A stretch of 59,354 nt of DNA from BD2-11 clade cluster bacterium bin43 (GCA_002238605.1 MPMR01000027.1:1-59354), one strand, 5' to 3'; shown: positions 33,619 to 42,633, numbered from the stretch's first letter. Notes: a model not told the origin generated them from the sequence alone. Made by a program: numbers and translations.

Positions 33619-34861
33619 ACAGCTCCCTCACTCTCTCGACAGCCCCAAGTAGGGCCGTCCGTCCACGGTGAAGGCCGTAACCACCGGCGTGCCGGCCGGC
33701 AGCGTCACGTACCGCACCCCGTTGACTTCCCGCAGCCCCACGCCCCAGGTCGTCTCTTCGATCTCGGCCAGCATCTCCCGCCCGCCCGCGATCTGGATGT
33801 CCGTCATCTCGCGGGTCTCGATCCGGTCCTGGATGCTCCTCGCCAACCACTGCGTCGTCGCCCAGCTTCCGGCGCAGATACCGATCCAAAGACTCAGGCC
33901 GACGATGAAGGGCCGGAGCCACGCCTTGACCAGCAACTCGCGCATCTTGCCGGTCGCCTCCCCCATATCGCGCTCGATGGTACGCAGCGCGATCCTCGCG
34001 ACGTGCCGCGAGTGCTCGGCGAGCCTTTCGAGCTCGTTCGCGGTCAACTCCTCGATCTCCCTGCGCTCGTGTTCCAGCCTCCTCCGCAGCCGTTCGGTCA
34101 AATCGTTCGCGTTGGAAATCAACTCCGTACAGTTCTCCTTTCAGTCGCCACCGGTCCCCGGTCTCCGGGTCCAGCGCGGTGATGTAGTCCATGCCCTGGC
34201 GCGGCACTTCGAGGCCCGCCTCCCGGAGCGCGGCGACAACATCGTGGCGGTCTTTGACCGCACCGTGCTCGACACGCTGGAGCAGGTAGTCCCGGATCAG
34301 GTCGCGGGGGGACGATTCGAGCCGTAGTCCGGCCCGCAGCCGGGTCGCCTCGATGTAGGCGCGGTGGCCGGGGTGTTGCACTCTGGCCCGCTCCGGGTCG
34401 TCTGGACGGCTCCAGCCGTGCTCGTGGTTGAAGGCGTCTCGGAGCGGATCGAACGTCCGCTGCCAGCCCGGAGGGGCGATATTGAGGCTTCGGCCGGTCT
34501 CCAGGTCGCACCGCGCGGCGAGGACATGCACGTGAGCGCCTCCGCCCTCCTCACGGTGCAGGACGGCCGCCCATGCGTAGCGGTCGGGCTCCAGCCCGGC
34601 CCAAGCCGTCTTCTCGAACTCGTCGAGCACAGCTTCGATCTGTTCGTCGGTGGGGTGGTCGTCCGGTGCCCAGGCGATTACGCCGGAGGTGTACCTGTGC
34701 TCGAAGTCGAGCGAGTCGGCGACTGCGGCCACCATGTCCGGGTTCCCGCGCAACACCTCGACGCCTTCGCGAGGCTTCCCGGCGGCGTCCCGCTCCCCGA
34801 GGAGGTAGCCCGCCGCCTTGCCGGCCGATCCGGTCCCGTGCGCTAAGAACTTAACGTGCAT
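33554..34861 (-). CDS. mobA: MobA/MbeA-type relaxase
   Basis: A 435-aa relaxase that nicks oriT and pilots the strand. It begins MHVKFLAHGTGSAGKAAGYL. The catalytic metal site is in LHREEGGGAHVHVLAARCDL, and SLDFEHRYTSGVIAWAPDDH is typical of the group. The nuclease domain ends near residue 250. The remaining frame stays open but overlaps the MbeB-like gene and the start of mbeD in another frame, as mbeA does in ColE1-type plasmids. The start at 34861 overlaps mobC by 11 bases. It probably uses the VirD4-VirB channel encoded nearby. Confidence 0.85.
   Translation of the reverse strand: MHVKFLAHGTGSAGKAAGYLLGERDAAGKPREGVEVLRGNPDMVAAVADSLDFEHRYTSGVIAWAPDDHPTDEQIEAVLDEFEKTAWAGLEPDRYAWAAVLHREEGGGAHVHVLAARCDLETGRSLNIAPPGWQRTFDPLRDAFNHEHGWSRPDDPERARVQHPGHRAYIEATRLRAGLRLESSPRDLIRDYLLQRVEHGAVKDRHDVVAALREAGLEVPRQGMDYITALDPETGDRWRLKGELYGVDFQRERFDRTAAEEAGTRAQGDRGVDRERARKARRALAARREDRAAYHRARYGGGDRQDARVAGQGVAPALHRRPESLDRYLRRKLGDDAVVGEEHPGPDRDPRDDGHPDRGRAGDAGRDRRDDLGRGAAGSQRGAVRDAAGRHAGGYGLHRGRTALLGAVERVRELYDRVGGAVDEGLAEVVRASRR
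33628..34122 (-). CDS. MbeB-like mobilisation protein, encoded within mobA in another frame
   Basis: A 164-aa protein (MISNANDLTERLRRRLEHER...) with a helical, charged N-terminus, one membrane helix (FIVGLSLWIGICAGSWA) and a beta-rich C-terminal domain ending RPYLGLSRE. A related C-terminus is found in the partial gene at 59240-59354 (RPYMKLSRE). It is wholly inside the relaxase gene's 3' part in a different frame, the arrangement of mbeB in ColE1. MbeB proteins help the relaxosome, here probably at the membrane. Confidence 0.75.
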   Translation of the reverse strand: MISNANDLTERLRRRLEHERREIEELTANELERLAEHSRHVARIALRTIERDMGEATGKMRELLVKAWLRPFIVGLSLWIGICAGSWATTQWLARSIQDRIETREMTDIQIAGGREMLAEIEETTWGVGLREVNGVRYVTLPAGTPVVTAFTVDGRPYLGLSRE

Positions 34862-35260
34862 CGCGCTCCGGATTCTCGAAGCGAGCCAGCGCGCCGAGCG
34901 CGCGCTCGATGGCAACCAGGCGGGCGAGGACCTCGACGGCCTCGGCCGCCCCCTTGTGGGTGTTCGCCCACCGGGCGATCTGGTTGAGGTTGTTCCCGAC
35001 GCGGGAGACCTGCCGGGTGCGCTCGCGCTCGACCTCGGCGGCGCGGGCCGTCCAGGTCCGTGTACGGGCCATGGCCCGCCGGATCAGCGCGGACAGCGGC
35101 ACGCCGGCGGCCTTCGCCTTGGCCCGCCCGTCGGCGGACCCGGGCGCCCGTCCGCCGGCGGGGGCGGCGGCGGGGGCGCGGCCTGCGCGTGGGCCCGCCG
35201 GTGGGCGGACTCGGCCGCCGATACGCGGGCGGTGACGACGGCGGTGCGGCGCTCAGGCAT
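34851..35260 (-). pseudogene. mobC: MobC-like relaxosome accessory protein, frameshifted
   Basis: The N-terminus MPERRTAVVTARVSAAES starts at 35260 and the C-terminus has the MobC hallmark SRVGNNLNQIARWANTHKGA. They are in different frames. The break is an imperfect 71-base tandem duplication (35109-35250), which repeats SAHRRAHAQAA and SADGRAKAKAAG and leaves a proline-rich reading between. A GTG at 35102 could give an 83-aa C-terminal protein. MobC opens oriT for the relaxase. The N-terminal part is duplicated near-identically at 51851-51967. Confidence 0.75.
35109..35250. repeat. imperfect 71-bp tandem duplication inside mobC
   Basis: GGCCTTCGCCTTGGCCCGCC (35109) and GGCCTGCGCGTGGGCCCGCC (35180) start two related blocks offset by 71 bases. 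The length is not a multiple of three, so the frame is shifted. It is the third such case in the window. Confidence 0.75.
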
Positions 35261-35334
35261 CACGCCGCACCGACACGGGGGAAAGGGGGCGGCGCCCCCA
35301 TCCGCGACCTCCTCGGGAGCGCGAACAGCGGGGG
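35204..35334. repeat. mobC-upstream repeat, copy A
   Basis: About 120 of 130 bases are the same as at 51851-51967. It covers the mobC start and the sequence in front of it, including the stretch CGGCGCCCCCATCCGCGACC. High identity next to otherwise diverged copies suggests recent exchange or selection on an oriT-type site. Confidence 0.8.
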
Positions 35335-35364
35335 GTTCGAAGGGGGGGCGGGAGCCAGCCCCTC

Positions 35365-35398
35365 GCCAGCCCCATTGTATGACAATGGGTAGGCTGGC
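35365..35398. other. hairpin upstream of mobC, oriT candidate
   Basis: CCCATTGT-ATG-ACAATGGG is nested inside GCCAGC...GCTGGC. The analogous place beside the second copy (about 51990-52037) also has GCCAGC...GCTGGC arms around a different inner stem, followed by GGCTTG. The site lies just upstream of mobC and mobA, where oriT is expected. The nick site cannot be told from sequence alone. Confidence 0.5.
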
Positions 35399-35959
35399 TT
35401 GACGCCTTAACAGCGACCAACGCCCCCGGGGGCCACGCCCGTGAACCGGCCGGCTCAACGCGCGGCATCCGCCTCTCCGATGCGCTCATGCGCTGCCCGG
35501 CGTCCCGGAGTTCGCGTTCCATGAACCGCGAACTCCGGCCGTGGGCGAACGCCTCTCCCCAGCGGCATCCAAGCGCAACCGACTCGGTCCTGTGTCCCGT
35601 CAAGCCGCAGGACCCGCGCGCACCCGGGCGGCCGTCAAGATGGGCGATCCTGTCGCCCGCTTCCCTGTTGAGCGGCTGTGTCAGCGTCTCCATACCCGAG
35701 ACGTTGAACAACCGTTCTTGAGGCAGTCAACCCTTCGGAAACCTCCTCTTGTCCGGTAACGTTCGAGGATGTCCGGTAACGTACGGGAGCCTCGGGAAGC
35801 CGCCGCCAGCGGCTTGTCGAAAACGCCTCCCCCTTCGGTGTCTGGCGAGCCTGTCCGCGCTACCGGGCATCCCCATACGGGCGACCGTGCCAAAGTGTTT
35901 CAGCAACGGGGCGAAGTCCCCCAGGCAGCGCGTTGGTCGGCCTTATGACGCTCCCGCGC
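35399..35959. other. non-coding stretch between the mobilisation module and the RM operon
   Basis: No supported gene. It contains the direct repeat TGTCCGGTAACGT at 35750-35762 and 35770-35782, one unit every 20 bases. That spacing of two helical turns is typical of operator pairs. Confidence 0.45.
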
Positions 35960-36751
35960 TCAATCGCCGTTCGGCGATGCCTCCCACCGCTCATCGGCGA
36001 GGTGCGAGCGGTTCAACTCATCGGCGCGAAGGGTCCAACCCGGCATCGCCCGGTCCATGATCTCCCGGAAGCGCTCGTTGTGGCTCGGCTCGACGAGGTG
36101 GACCATCTCGTGGACGACAACGTATTCGAGGCACGGCAGGGGCTTCTTGGCCAGTTCGGAGTTGAGCCAGATGCGGCGGACCGCCGCGTTGCACGTCCCC
36201 CAGCGCGTCTTCATTCGGCGGATGCGCCAGTCGGCTACGCTCACGCCGATCCGGGGTTCCCACTCGGCGATGATTTCGGGGATGCGCTCGCGGAGACGAG
36301 CCCGGTACCAGCGGTACAGCATGGCTTCGCGGGCGTCCCGCCCGGTCGCGGGGCGCACGCGCATCTCCATCCAGGAGTTGTTGCGCAGGCGTATGCCCGT
36401 CCGACCGGTGGACTCGGCCACGGCCAGCCGGTAGCGCCGACCCTCGAAGTAGTGGCTCTCGCCGGAGACGAACTCGCGCCGCGACTGCCGAGGCTGCCGG
36501 GCGAACTCGGCGCGCTTGCGCCGTATCCAAGCCAGCCGCGAGATCACCGCCGCCCGCACCGCGTCGTCGTCGAGACGCATCGGCGCGGCCACGCGCACAC
36601 GTCCCTCGGGCGGGTAGACGCCCAGGTGAAGATGCCTGATCCGCTTGCGGACGACCTCGACGGAGATGCCTCCCACCTCCAGACGGCTTGTCGCTACCGG
36701 CCCCGAGGACGCCTTGGCGGGCGGCGCAGACCGGCCCGCGTCAGTACCCAC
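35960..36751 (-). CDS. M48/YgjP-like metallopeptidase of the RM operon
   Basis: A 263-aa protein. The C-terminal half has the zinc site VVHEMVHLVEPSHNERF (HExxH with a later His-Asn-Glu) preceded by the family motif MKTRWGTCNAAVRRIWLNSE. Genes of this family (DUF45, YgjP-like) are often found next to hsdR in type I restriction operons, as here, but their role is unclear. The ATG overlaps hsdR by 11 bases. The length is typical. Confidence 0.85.
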   Translation of the reverse strand: MGTDAGRSAPPAKASSGPVATSRLEVGGISVEVVRKRIRHLHLGVYPPEGRVRVAAPMRLDDDAVRAAVISRLAWIRRKRAEFARQPRQSRREFVSGESHYFEGRRYRLAVAESTGRTGIRLRNNSWMEMRVRPATGRDAREAMLYRWYRARLRERIPEIIAEWEPRIGVSVADWRIRRMKTRWGTCNAAVRRIWLNSELAKKPLPCLEYVVVHEMVHLVEPSHNERFREIMDRAMPGWTLRADELNRSHLADERWEASPNGD

Positions 36752-39700
36752 GCTGCTGCTTCACGATGGCGAAGATCTCCTCCGTACGCGCCTTCCACGG
36801 GCCGAGCGACTTGTGGATCGCTCTCTTGACCTGCCGCTCCTTGATCGTGTGGCCGCGCCATCCGGCCATCCTCGCGCCCCGGACGGCCCGGTCGACGGCC
36901 AGCGCAACGGATTCACGGATGTCAGACTGCCCTTCGTCCTCCGCCCTGTCAGCCGTTTCGGGAAGGTTGTCGTAGATCGCGCGGAGCGCCGGAGAGTCGA
37001 TGCTCTGCGGTCGCGACCGACCGCCCTCGCCGCGCTTCACCTTCCTGGCCAGCGCGGTCACCTTCTTCAGGTACTCGCCGTATGCGATAACCTCCTCGCG
37101 CCGCTGGCGAATCAACTCGTCGAGCAGCCTCGACATCTGCTCGTAGTACTTCGGATTCACTGCCATCTCGTCCACGATCAGGCGGCGGACATTGTTCTCG
37201 ATCGTCTCGGCGACGGCGCGGCGGTCACCCTTCATTTCGTCCGGCAGCGCCCCGACCGCATCCTCTCCGCGAGCGACGATCAGGTCCACGAGCTTCATGT
37301 CGTCGAACGACGATAGCTGCTCGCTGTCGTCGGCCCGGATGTAGTTGTCCAGCAGGTGCCTCATCGCGGGCTCCAAGGCCTTCAGGTCCACGGCATCGCC
37401 GCTGGCTAGCTTGATCTCCCGCCGGACGTTCTCGAAGTGGGCGACCTCCTCCCGGATGGCGAGCCGCTCTGCCTCCGTGTATCCGGCCTCCAACATCTCG
37501 TTGGCCAGATTGGCGTAGGCCCGCACGAACGCCGCCACCATGCGGTAGAGGTCGAGGCGCTTGCGTTCGTTGGCCGCAAGCTGCCGGACGGCCTCGGTGC
37601 CGTCTCCCAGGTCGTCGTGGCAGAAGTAGCGGCGGTAGGCGGCCGAGTCGCGGGGCGGCTCGACGGATTCGCAGAGCGCCTTGACCGCCTCGCGAGTTTC
37701 CTCCAGCCGCTCCCGGCCCCGTTCGAGCCGGTCGCTCAAGAGCCCCCTGACATCCTCCTCGTCGAAGCCGTCGAAGGCCTCGCCGGTGTAGTCGCTGATC
37801 GCGCCCGCGAGCGAACGGAACAGATCCTTGTAGTCGATGACGTAGCCGTACTCCTTGTCCTCGCCGTCCAGCCGGTTCACGCGGCAGATCGCCTGGAAGA
37901 GGCCGTGGTCCCGCATCTTCTTGTCGATGTACAGATACGTCGCGGGCGGCGCGTCGAAGCCCGTCAGCAGCTTGTCCACCACGATCAGGAGCTTCATCTG
38001 TCCCGGATCGTTCACGAACCGCTTCTTGACCTGTTTCTCGAACTCTTCGGCCCGGTGCATGGCCTTGGCCTCGGGCTCGCCGAAGTGGTCCGAGAGCATC
38101 CGCCGGTAGACTTTGTGCTTGAGCAGCGCCTCGGTCACGCCCTCTCCCGTTTCCTCGCCCGCGACGTGTCCCGCAGACAGACGGTACGAGGTGACGATGG
38201 CGCACTTTCCCTTCAGGTCCGTGTCGCTGAAGGCCCGGAAGAACCGGCACGCCGCGTACACGCTGTCCGAGACCAGCATGGCGTTGCCCCGGCCGCTCTT
38301 GAGCCGGTCCTTCGTCTCCATGTCGATGAGGATGTCGTCGACGATCTTGCCGATCCGGTCCCGCGAGCTCGTGACCTTCCGCATCGTGCCCCAGCGCCGA
38401 CGCAGCTGCGCCCGGGCAAGGTCACTGAGCCCCTTGGTCTTGAGATCGAACCACTGGTCGACCTTGGCCTCGGAGGTGACGTGCTGATCGATGTCGCGCG
38501 CCTCGTAGCGCAGGTCCAAAACGACCTCGTCGCCTATCGCCTCGTCGTACTTGTAGGTGTGGATGTAGGGGCCGAACGTCTCGATGCTCCGCCGCTTGTC
38601 CGACTTCAGGAGCGGCGTGCCCGTGAAACCGATCAGCGTGGCCTCCGGCAGGAGCTTCTTCATCGCGCGGTGCAGCTTGCCGGACTGTGTGCGGTGGCAT
38701 TCGTCCACGAAGACGCAGATGTCGCCCACCGGGCGGAAGCCGGTCGCCAGTTGGGAGCGGAGATCTTGCACGTACCGGTCGATGTCGCCTTCACCCGACG
38801 CGCCGAACTTCTGGACCAGCGAGCAGATCAGAGACGTTTCGGGATCGGCCAGCGCCTTGGCGAGATCGGCACCGCTTGTGGTCCTGTGGATGTCCTCCCT
38901 CACCCCCTTGAACACACTCTCGATCTGATCGTCGAGTTCGGTGCGGTCGGTGATCACAAGCACGCGGCCGTCCCGGACGTTCTCCCGGATCCATCTCGCC
39001 AGCCACACCATCGTGAGGCTCTTGCCGCTGCCCTGGGTGTGCCAGATGATCCCGCCCTCGCGGCGCTTCACATGCGACTGGCCCGCCTTAACGCCGAAGT
39101 ACTGGTTGTGACGGCAGATCTTCTTGACGCCTGCGTCGAACGCCACGAAATCGTGGATCAGTTCAAGCAGGCGCTCGGGGGCGCACAGGTGGGCGAGTTC
39201 GCGAAGCAGCGGCGAGTCTTCGCCGTCGCCGCCGCCGTCCGGCTCCTTCCAGCGGAGCCAGTATTTCTCGGGAGTGCCGATCACACCGTAGCGAAGTCCC
39301 TGGCTGTCGTTGCCCGCCAGCACGAGTTGGATGGTGGTGAAGAAGGGCCGGATGAAGTGCGGCTCCTGATTCGAGAGGTTCTGCCGGATGCCCTCGCCGA
39401 CCGAGACAGTCGAACGCTTGAGTTCGATCACTCCGATGGCGATCCCGTTGACGTAGAGCACCAGGTCGGGCCGCTTGGTGTGGCCGCCCGCGACCGTGAC
39501 CTCCTCGGCGACGGCGAAGTGGTTGGCGGCCGGATTCTTCCAGTCGATCAGGCGGACGGTGGCTGTGTTCTCCTCGACCCCGGGCTTGACCTTCGCTCCG
39601 TAGCGGAGCAGGCGGTAGGCCTCTTGGTTGGCCTCGTAGAGGCTCCGGCCACCGCCCAGCGCGGCGGCCTTCTCGAACTCGCGCATCGCCTTGGCGATCA

Positions 39701-39872
39701 GGACCGGAGCGTGGCCCTGGCCGATGAGGAACCGCTCAAGCAGGCGGATCTCGATGTTCCGGTTGTCGTCCCGATCCCGCCAGTCACCGAGATATTCGTA
39801 GCCCAAGCGGTCCCGAAACAGCGCGATGACACGCCGCTGGGTCTTGATCTCAAGGTCGCCTACACGGGTCAT
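36741..39872 (-). CDS. hsdR: type I restriction enzyme, HsdR subunit
   Basis: A 1043-aa ATP-dependent translocase-nuclease. The N-terminal nuclease has RPDLVLYVNGIAIGVIELKR (PD-ExK type). The motor shows Walker A IIWHTQGSGKSLTMVWLA, FVDECHRTQSGK and LIGFTGTPLL. The C-terminal helical domain would bind HsdM-HsdS. The start at 39872 overlaps the upstream gene by four bases. The length is standard. The gene is intact, in contrast to hsdM. Confidence 0.95.
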   Translation of the reverse strand: MTRVGDLEIKTQRRVIALFRDRLGYEYLGDWRDRDDNRNIEIRLLERFLIGQGHAPVLIAKAMREFEKAAALGGGRSLYEANQEAYRLLRYGAKVKPGVEENTATVRLIDWKNPAANHFAVAEEVTVAGGHTKRPDLVLYVNGIAIGVIELKRSTVSVGEGIRQNLSNQEPHFIRPFFTTIQLVLAGNDSQGLRYGVIGTPEKYWLRWKEPDGGGDGEDSPLLRELAHLCAPERLLELIHDFVAFDAGVKKICRHNQYFGVKAGQSHVKRREGGIIWHTQGSGKSLTMVWLARWIRENVRDGRVLVITDRTELDDQIESVFKGVREDIHRTTSGADLAKALADPETSLICSLVQKFGASGEGDIDRYVQDLRSQLATGFRPVGDICVFVDECHRTQSGKLHRAMKKLLPEATLIGFTGTPLLKSDKRRSIETFGPYIHTYKYDEAIGDEVVLDLRYEARDIDQHVTSEAKVDQWFDLKTKGLSDLARAQLRRRWGTMRKVTSSRDRIGKIVDDILIDMETKDRLKSGRGNAMLVSDSVYAACRFFRAFSDTDLKGKCAIVTSYRLSAGHVAGEETGEGVTEALLKHKVYRRMLSDHFGEPEAKAMHRAEEFEKQVKKRFVNDPGQMKLLIVVDKLLTGFDAPPATYLYIDKKMRDHGLFQAICRVNRLDGEDKEYGYVIDYKDLFRSLAGAISDYTGEAFDGFDEEDVRGLLSDRLERGRERLEETREAVKALCESVEPPRDSAAYRRYFCHDDLGDGTEAVRQLAANERKRLDLYRMVAAFVRAYANLANEMLEAGYTEAERLAIREEVAHFENVRREIKLASGDAVDLKALEPAMRHLLDNYIRADDSEQLSSFDDMKLVDLIVARGEDAVGALPDEMKGDRRAVAETIENNVRRLIVDEMAVNPKYYEQMSRLLDELIRQRREEVIAYGEYLKKVTALARKVKRGEGGRSRPQSIDSPALRAIYDNLPETADRAEDEGQSDIRESVALAVDRAVRGARMAGWRGHTIKERQVKRAIHKSLGPWKARTEEIFAIVKQQRGY

Positions 39873-41443
39873 GGCCGGGTCGATTCGGATTCGAGGATTT
39901 CCCAGCGCCCCTTCTTGGTCGGTCCAACATGACGGATGCGTCCCGCCCTGCGGAGCTTGTCGAGATGGTATTTGACGCCCGCTGGCGTGACCCCTACGAG
40001 GGCGGCCAGGGCGGACCGAGTCAATGTCGGATCGCTTTGCAGGTGAGCGAGGATGCGGTCGCGGGTAGGCATCGAGTCTTGCTGGCTGCCGCCTTCTTGG
40101 GTAGCTCCACCGGTTTCTTGGATAGTCTTGGCGAGTTGTTGGGTAGTCTCGCGATCTTCTTGGGTAGTCTCGCGCGTTTCGCCTTGAGTTTCCTGGGTAG
40201 TCACGCGAGCGGAGCCAAGCTGCCTACCATTGTCGGTCGGCCGCCAGATGCGGGTGATGAAGCCAGCGCCCGCCTCGAACTCTGGCTCCGGCAGACCCGC
40301 CTCCGCGCACCGCCGGATCATGTCCACCGTACCGGTTCCCATCTTCTCGATGTAGCGGAGCAGGTACATCGATTCGGCAATAAGCGGATTCGCAGGCAGC
40401 GACTGGTGCGCCACGCGCAGCTTCTCCACCGTGAGCGGCGGCGGCAAGCGGCCGGAATTCATGACCTCCAGCCGGTCCGCGAAGAGCATGACCTGAACGC
40501 TGCTGTTGTCGGTGTAGTCGCGGTGCGCCACCGCGTTGACGATGGCCTCCGTGACGACCTCCTTCGGGATCTCGTAGGCCACGGGGGCTTGGACCGTCTC
40601 CGCCCTAGTCCCAACGGTCAGAGCGATCTTGCTCATCACGAAGTCCACCGCTTGGTCCACAAGCTCGAAGACCGTGCCCTTGTACACCTGGTGGGAGGGG
40701 ATCGGCTTGGCGACCCCGGTTCCGTGGAAGTGCGCGCACTTGACCTCCGAAGAGATCAGGAATCGTTGCGGGGTTCTGCCGAAAAGCAGCACGGCGGCGT
40801 TCGTGAGCCGCCCCCTGTTCAGCAAGTTCAGATGCCGGAGCAGGTCCGCCGGTGGAGTCTCCTCCGGCAGGGGGAACTGTCGAGATCTCCGCGCTACGCG
40901 GATGAAGCGGTACATGCCCTCGACATTCAGGTCGTCGAGCGCGGCACCTGAGCAGTGGGCGGCGTCGAACGGCCCGAAGTGCAACAACTGCCTCGTTTCG
41001 AGGTACTGGACGAGCGCGGCGTACAGGCCCGACACCAATTCCGCAGATGTAGCGAAGCGCTTTCTCACCAGACCGCCCTGCGCCCTGCCGATGAGCGCAC
41101 GCATCTTCGGATGTCGCCCACCTCGCTCGGCGCCCTTCAGGAAGATCAGGCGGTGCTTTTCCAAATCGGTGGCTCGGTCGAACTCGCGCTCGGTGGGCGA
41201 GATTCCGTTCGCGTCCTCGAACCCGTAGTCGGTCCCGAAAAGGCCGACGTAGATCTCGCACCGCTCGACTTCATCCAGATAGACCTCGTCGGGCCGCCGG
41301 TCTGAAGCAGGCACGTCCTCGAAGAGGAAGACGTCGAAGAAACGCCGCATGAGGGGATCACCGCGCAGGTAGTCGCGCAGTCGTCTCCTCTCCCGTGCGA
41401 ACTCGGACTGGACGCTGCTGATGAAGATGCGGATCGGCGTCAT
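39869..41443 (-). CDS. DUF4062 plus AlbA/RecG-like protein inserted in the RM operon
   Basis: A 524-aa protein. The N-terminal DUF4062 domain reads RIFISSVQSEFARERRRL and VERCEIYVGLFGTDYG. The middle has the AlbA_2/ATP-binding pattern VTEAIVNAVAHRDYTDNSSV and LEVMNSGRLPPPLT. A Gln/Thr-rich repetitive linker follows, made of TTQE-like units (about residues 415-455). The protein ends in a winged helix (RDRILAHLQSDPTLTRSALA). It lies between hsdS and hsdR with four-base overlaps on both sides. DUF4062 domains are related to TIR-like sensors. A regulatory or abortive role beside restriction is inferred. Confidence 0.8.
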   Translation of the reverse strand: MTPIRIFISSVQSEFARERRRLRDYLRGDPLMRRFFDVFLFEDVPASDRRPDEVYLDEVERCEIYVGLFGTDYGFEDANGISPTEREFDRATDLEKHRLIFLKGAERGGRHPKMRALIGRAQGGLVRKRFATSAELVSGLYAALVQYLETRQLLHFGPFDAAHCSGAALDDLNVEGMYRFIRVARRSRQFPLPEETPPADLLRHLNLLNRGRLTNAAVLLFGRTPQRFLISSEVKCAHFHGTGVAKPIPSHQVYKGTVFELVDQAVDFVMSKIALTVGTRAETVQAPVAYEIPKEVVTEAIVNAVAHRDYTDNSSVQVMLFADRLEVMNSGRLPPPLTVEKLRVAHQSLPANPLIAESMYLLRYIEKMGTGTVDMIRRCAEAGLPEPEFEAGAGFITRIWRPTDNGRQLGSARVTTQETQGETRETTQEDRETTQQLAKTIQETGGATQEGGSQQDSMPTRDRILAHLQSDPTLTRSALAALVGVTPAGVKYHLDKLRRAGRIRHVGPTKKGRWEILESESTRP

Positions 41444-42633
41444 CGGCCCGGCTCCTCGGCGACGGCATCCGGTATCGGAAGCCGGATCGTACCGGTGAGG
41501 AGTTGCCGCATCATGCCCTGCTTGATTGAACGGGTCTTGTCCAAGCGGCGTTCCAGCGCGGCGATCTCGTCGTCCATGTCGGTGAGGACGGCCGCGATGG
41601 CACGCTGCTCGGAGAGGGGTGGGAGGGGAACTCGGAACGCCAAGAACGTAGGCCGCCGAAGTGAATCGACCGTAGCCTTTACGGTGTTCTTCAGGGCGTG
41701 AGCACCGAAATGCTCCGCTATGTAGTAGTAGAGGAAGCGAACGAAAACGCACGACCGAAAGTCCGAGATTGCGTACACCCGCTGATGCACGTCAAAGCGG
41801 CCATGCACATAGTGAAAGATCTCTCCGATTCGTCCTTCACCTGGAATCAGTATCGCCTCGCAGTCGTAGGCGAAACTGTCGATTCGTTCAACGGATGATG
41901 AGCGCACGAAAAACGGATATCGACCATCATGGCACTTGTCTTGGTTGTTTCGTGTCCCCGTCGCGATACGTGCCAAGCCTCCTAGCCGCCGCGCCTCCCA
42001 CTCCCCCTCGAACCCCGGCAGCCGCGTCCTGCCGGTCAGGAGTTGCTGCATCGCGGCCCGCTTGATCGCCCGCTTCTTCGCAATCAACGCCTCCAACGAC
42101 CCAATCAGGGCGTCCACGTCCATGAGGACGGCGGCGATGGCGCGCTGCTCGGGGAGGGGAGGAAGGGGCACCTCGACCTCGGCCAAATGATCGCCGCGAA
42201 TATGGACGACGGCATCTCCCTGAGCCATCCGCGCCTTCTGGCGAGCCGCTTCCGGGGCGTTCAGCAGGTGTGCGAGGTACACGGGGTCCTGTCGAGGCGC
42301 CCGCAGGACAATGATGTCTCCACCGACATATGCGGGCTCCTCTCCGATGTACGCCACACAAGTGCCGATTTCCTCCGCCGTCTCCCCCGACCCGGCAAAC
42401 AGTAGTTCACCCTTCTCGATCCGCAACGCTGTTGCCGCTATGTCCTCCGGAATCCGGGAGACTGGGTCGACCACATAGTTCCGATACCGCGTGTAGAGTT
42501 CTCCGTACCGTACGCAACGGGCTCCGATCTTTCGCAGGTCGCTTCGCCTGATTCCCTTGCCCTTGCGGAATGTCGCCAACGCTCCCAGCCGCGTCGTCTC
42601 CCACTCCCCACCGAGCCTCCGCCGCCCGATCAC
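41440..42633 (-). CDS. hsdS: type I restriction enzyme, HsdS specificity subunit
   Basis: A 397-aa subunit with two target-recognition domains. Each is followed by the conserved helix region: PLPPLPEQRAIAAVLMDVDA and PLPPLSEQRAIAAVLTDMDD, then AMQQLLTGRTRLP and MMRQLLTGTIRLP. The first domain starts GGEWETTRLGALATF and the second GEWEARRLGGLARIATG. Its overlaps with hsdM and the DUF4062 gene (four bases each) give fixed stoichiometry. The recognition sequence cannot be predicted. Confidence 0.95.
   Translation of the reverse strand: MIGRRRLGGEWETTRLGALATFRKGKGIRRSDLRKIGARCVRYGELYTRYRNYVVDPVSRIPEDIAATALRIEKGELLFAGSGETAEEIGTCVAYIGEEPAYVGGDIIVLRAPRQDPVYLAHLLNAPEAARQKARMAQGDAVVHIRGDHLAEVEVPLPPLPEQRAIAAVLMDVDALIGSLEALIAKKRAIKRAAMQQLLTGRTRLPGFEGEWEARRLGGLARIATGTRNNQDKCHDGRYPFFVRSSSVERIDSFAYDCEAILIPGEGRIGEIFHYVHGRFDVHQRVYAISDFRSCVFVRFLYYYIAEHFGAHALKNTVKATVDSLRRPTFLAFRVPLPPLSEQRAIAAVLTDMDDEIAALERRLDKTRSIKQGMMRQLLTGTIRLPIPDAVAEEPGR

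Noticed and set aside
37437-39932. 831-codon plus-strand frame antisense to hsdR
   Set aside because: HsdR motifs lie on the minus strand with operon overlaps, and the plus frame has no family pattern.
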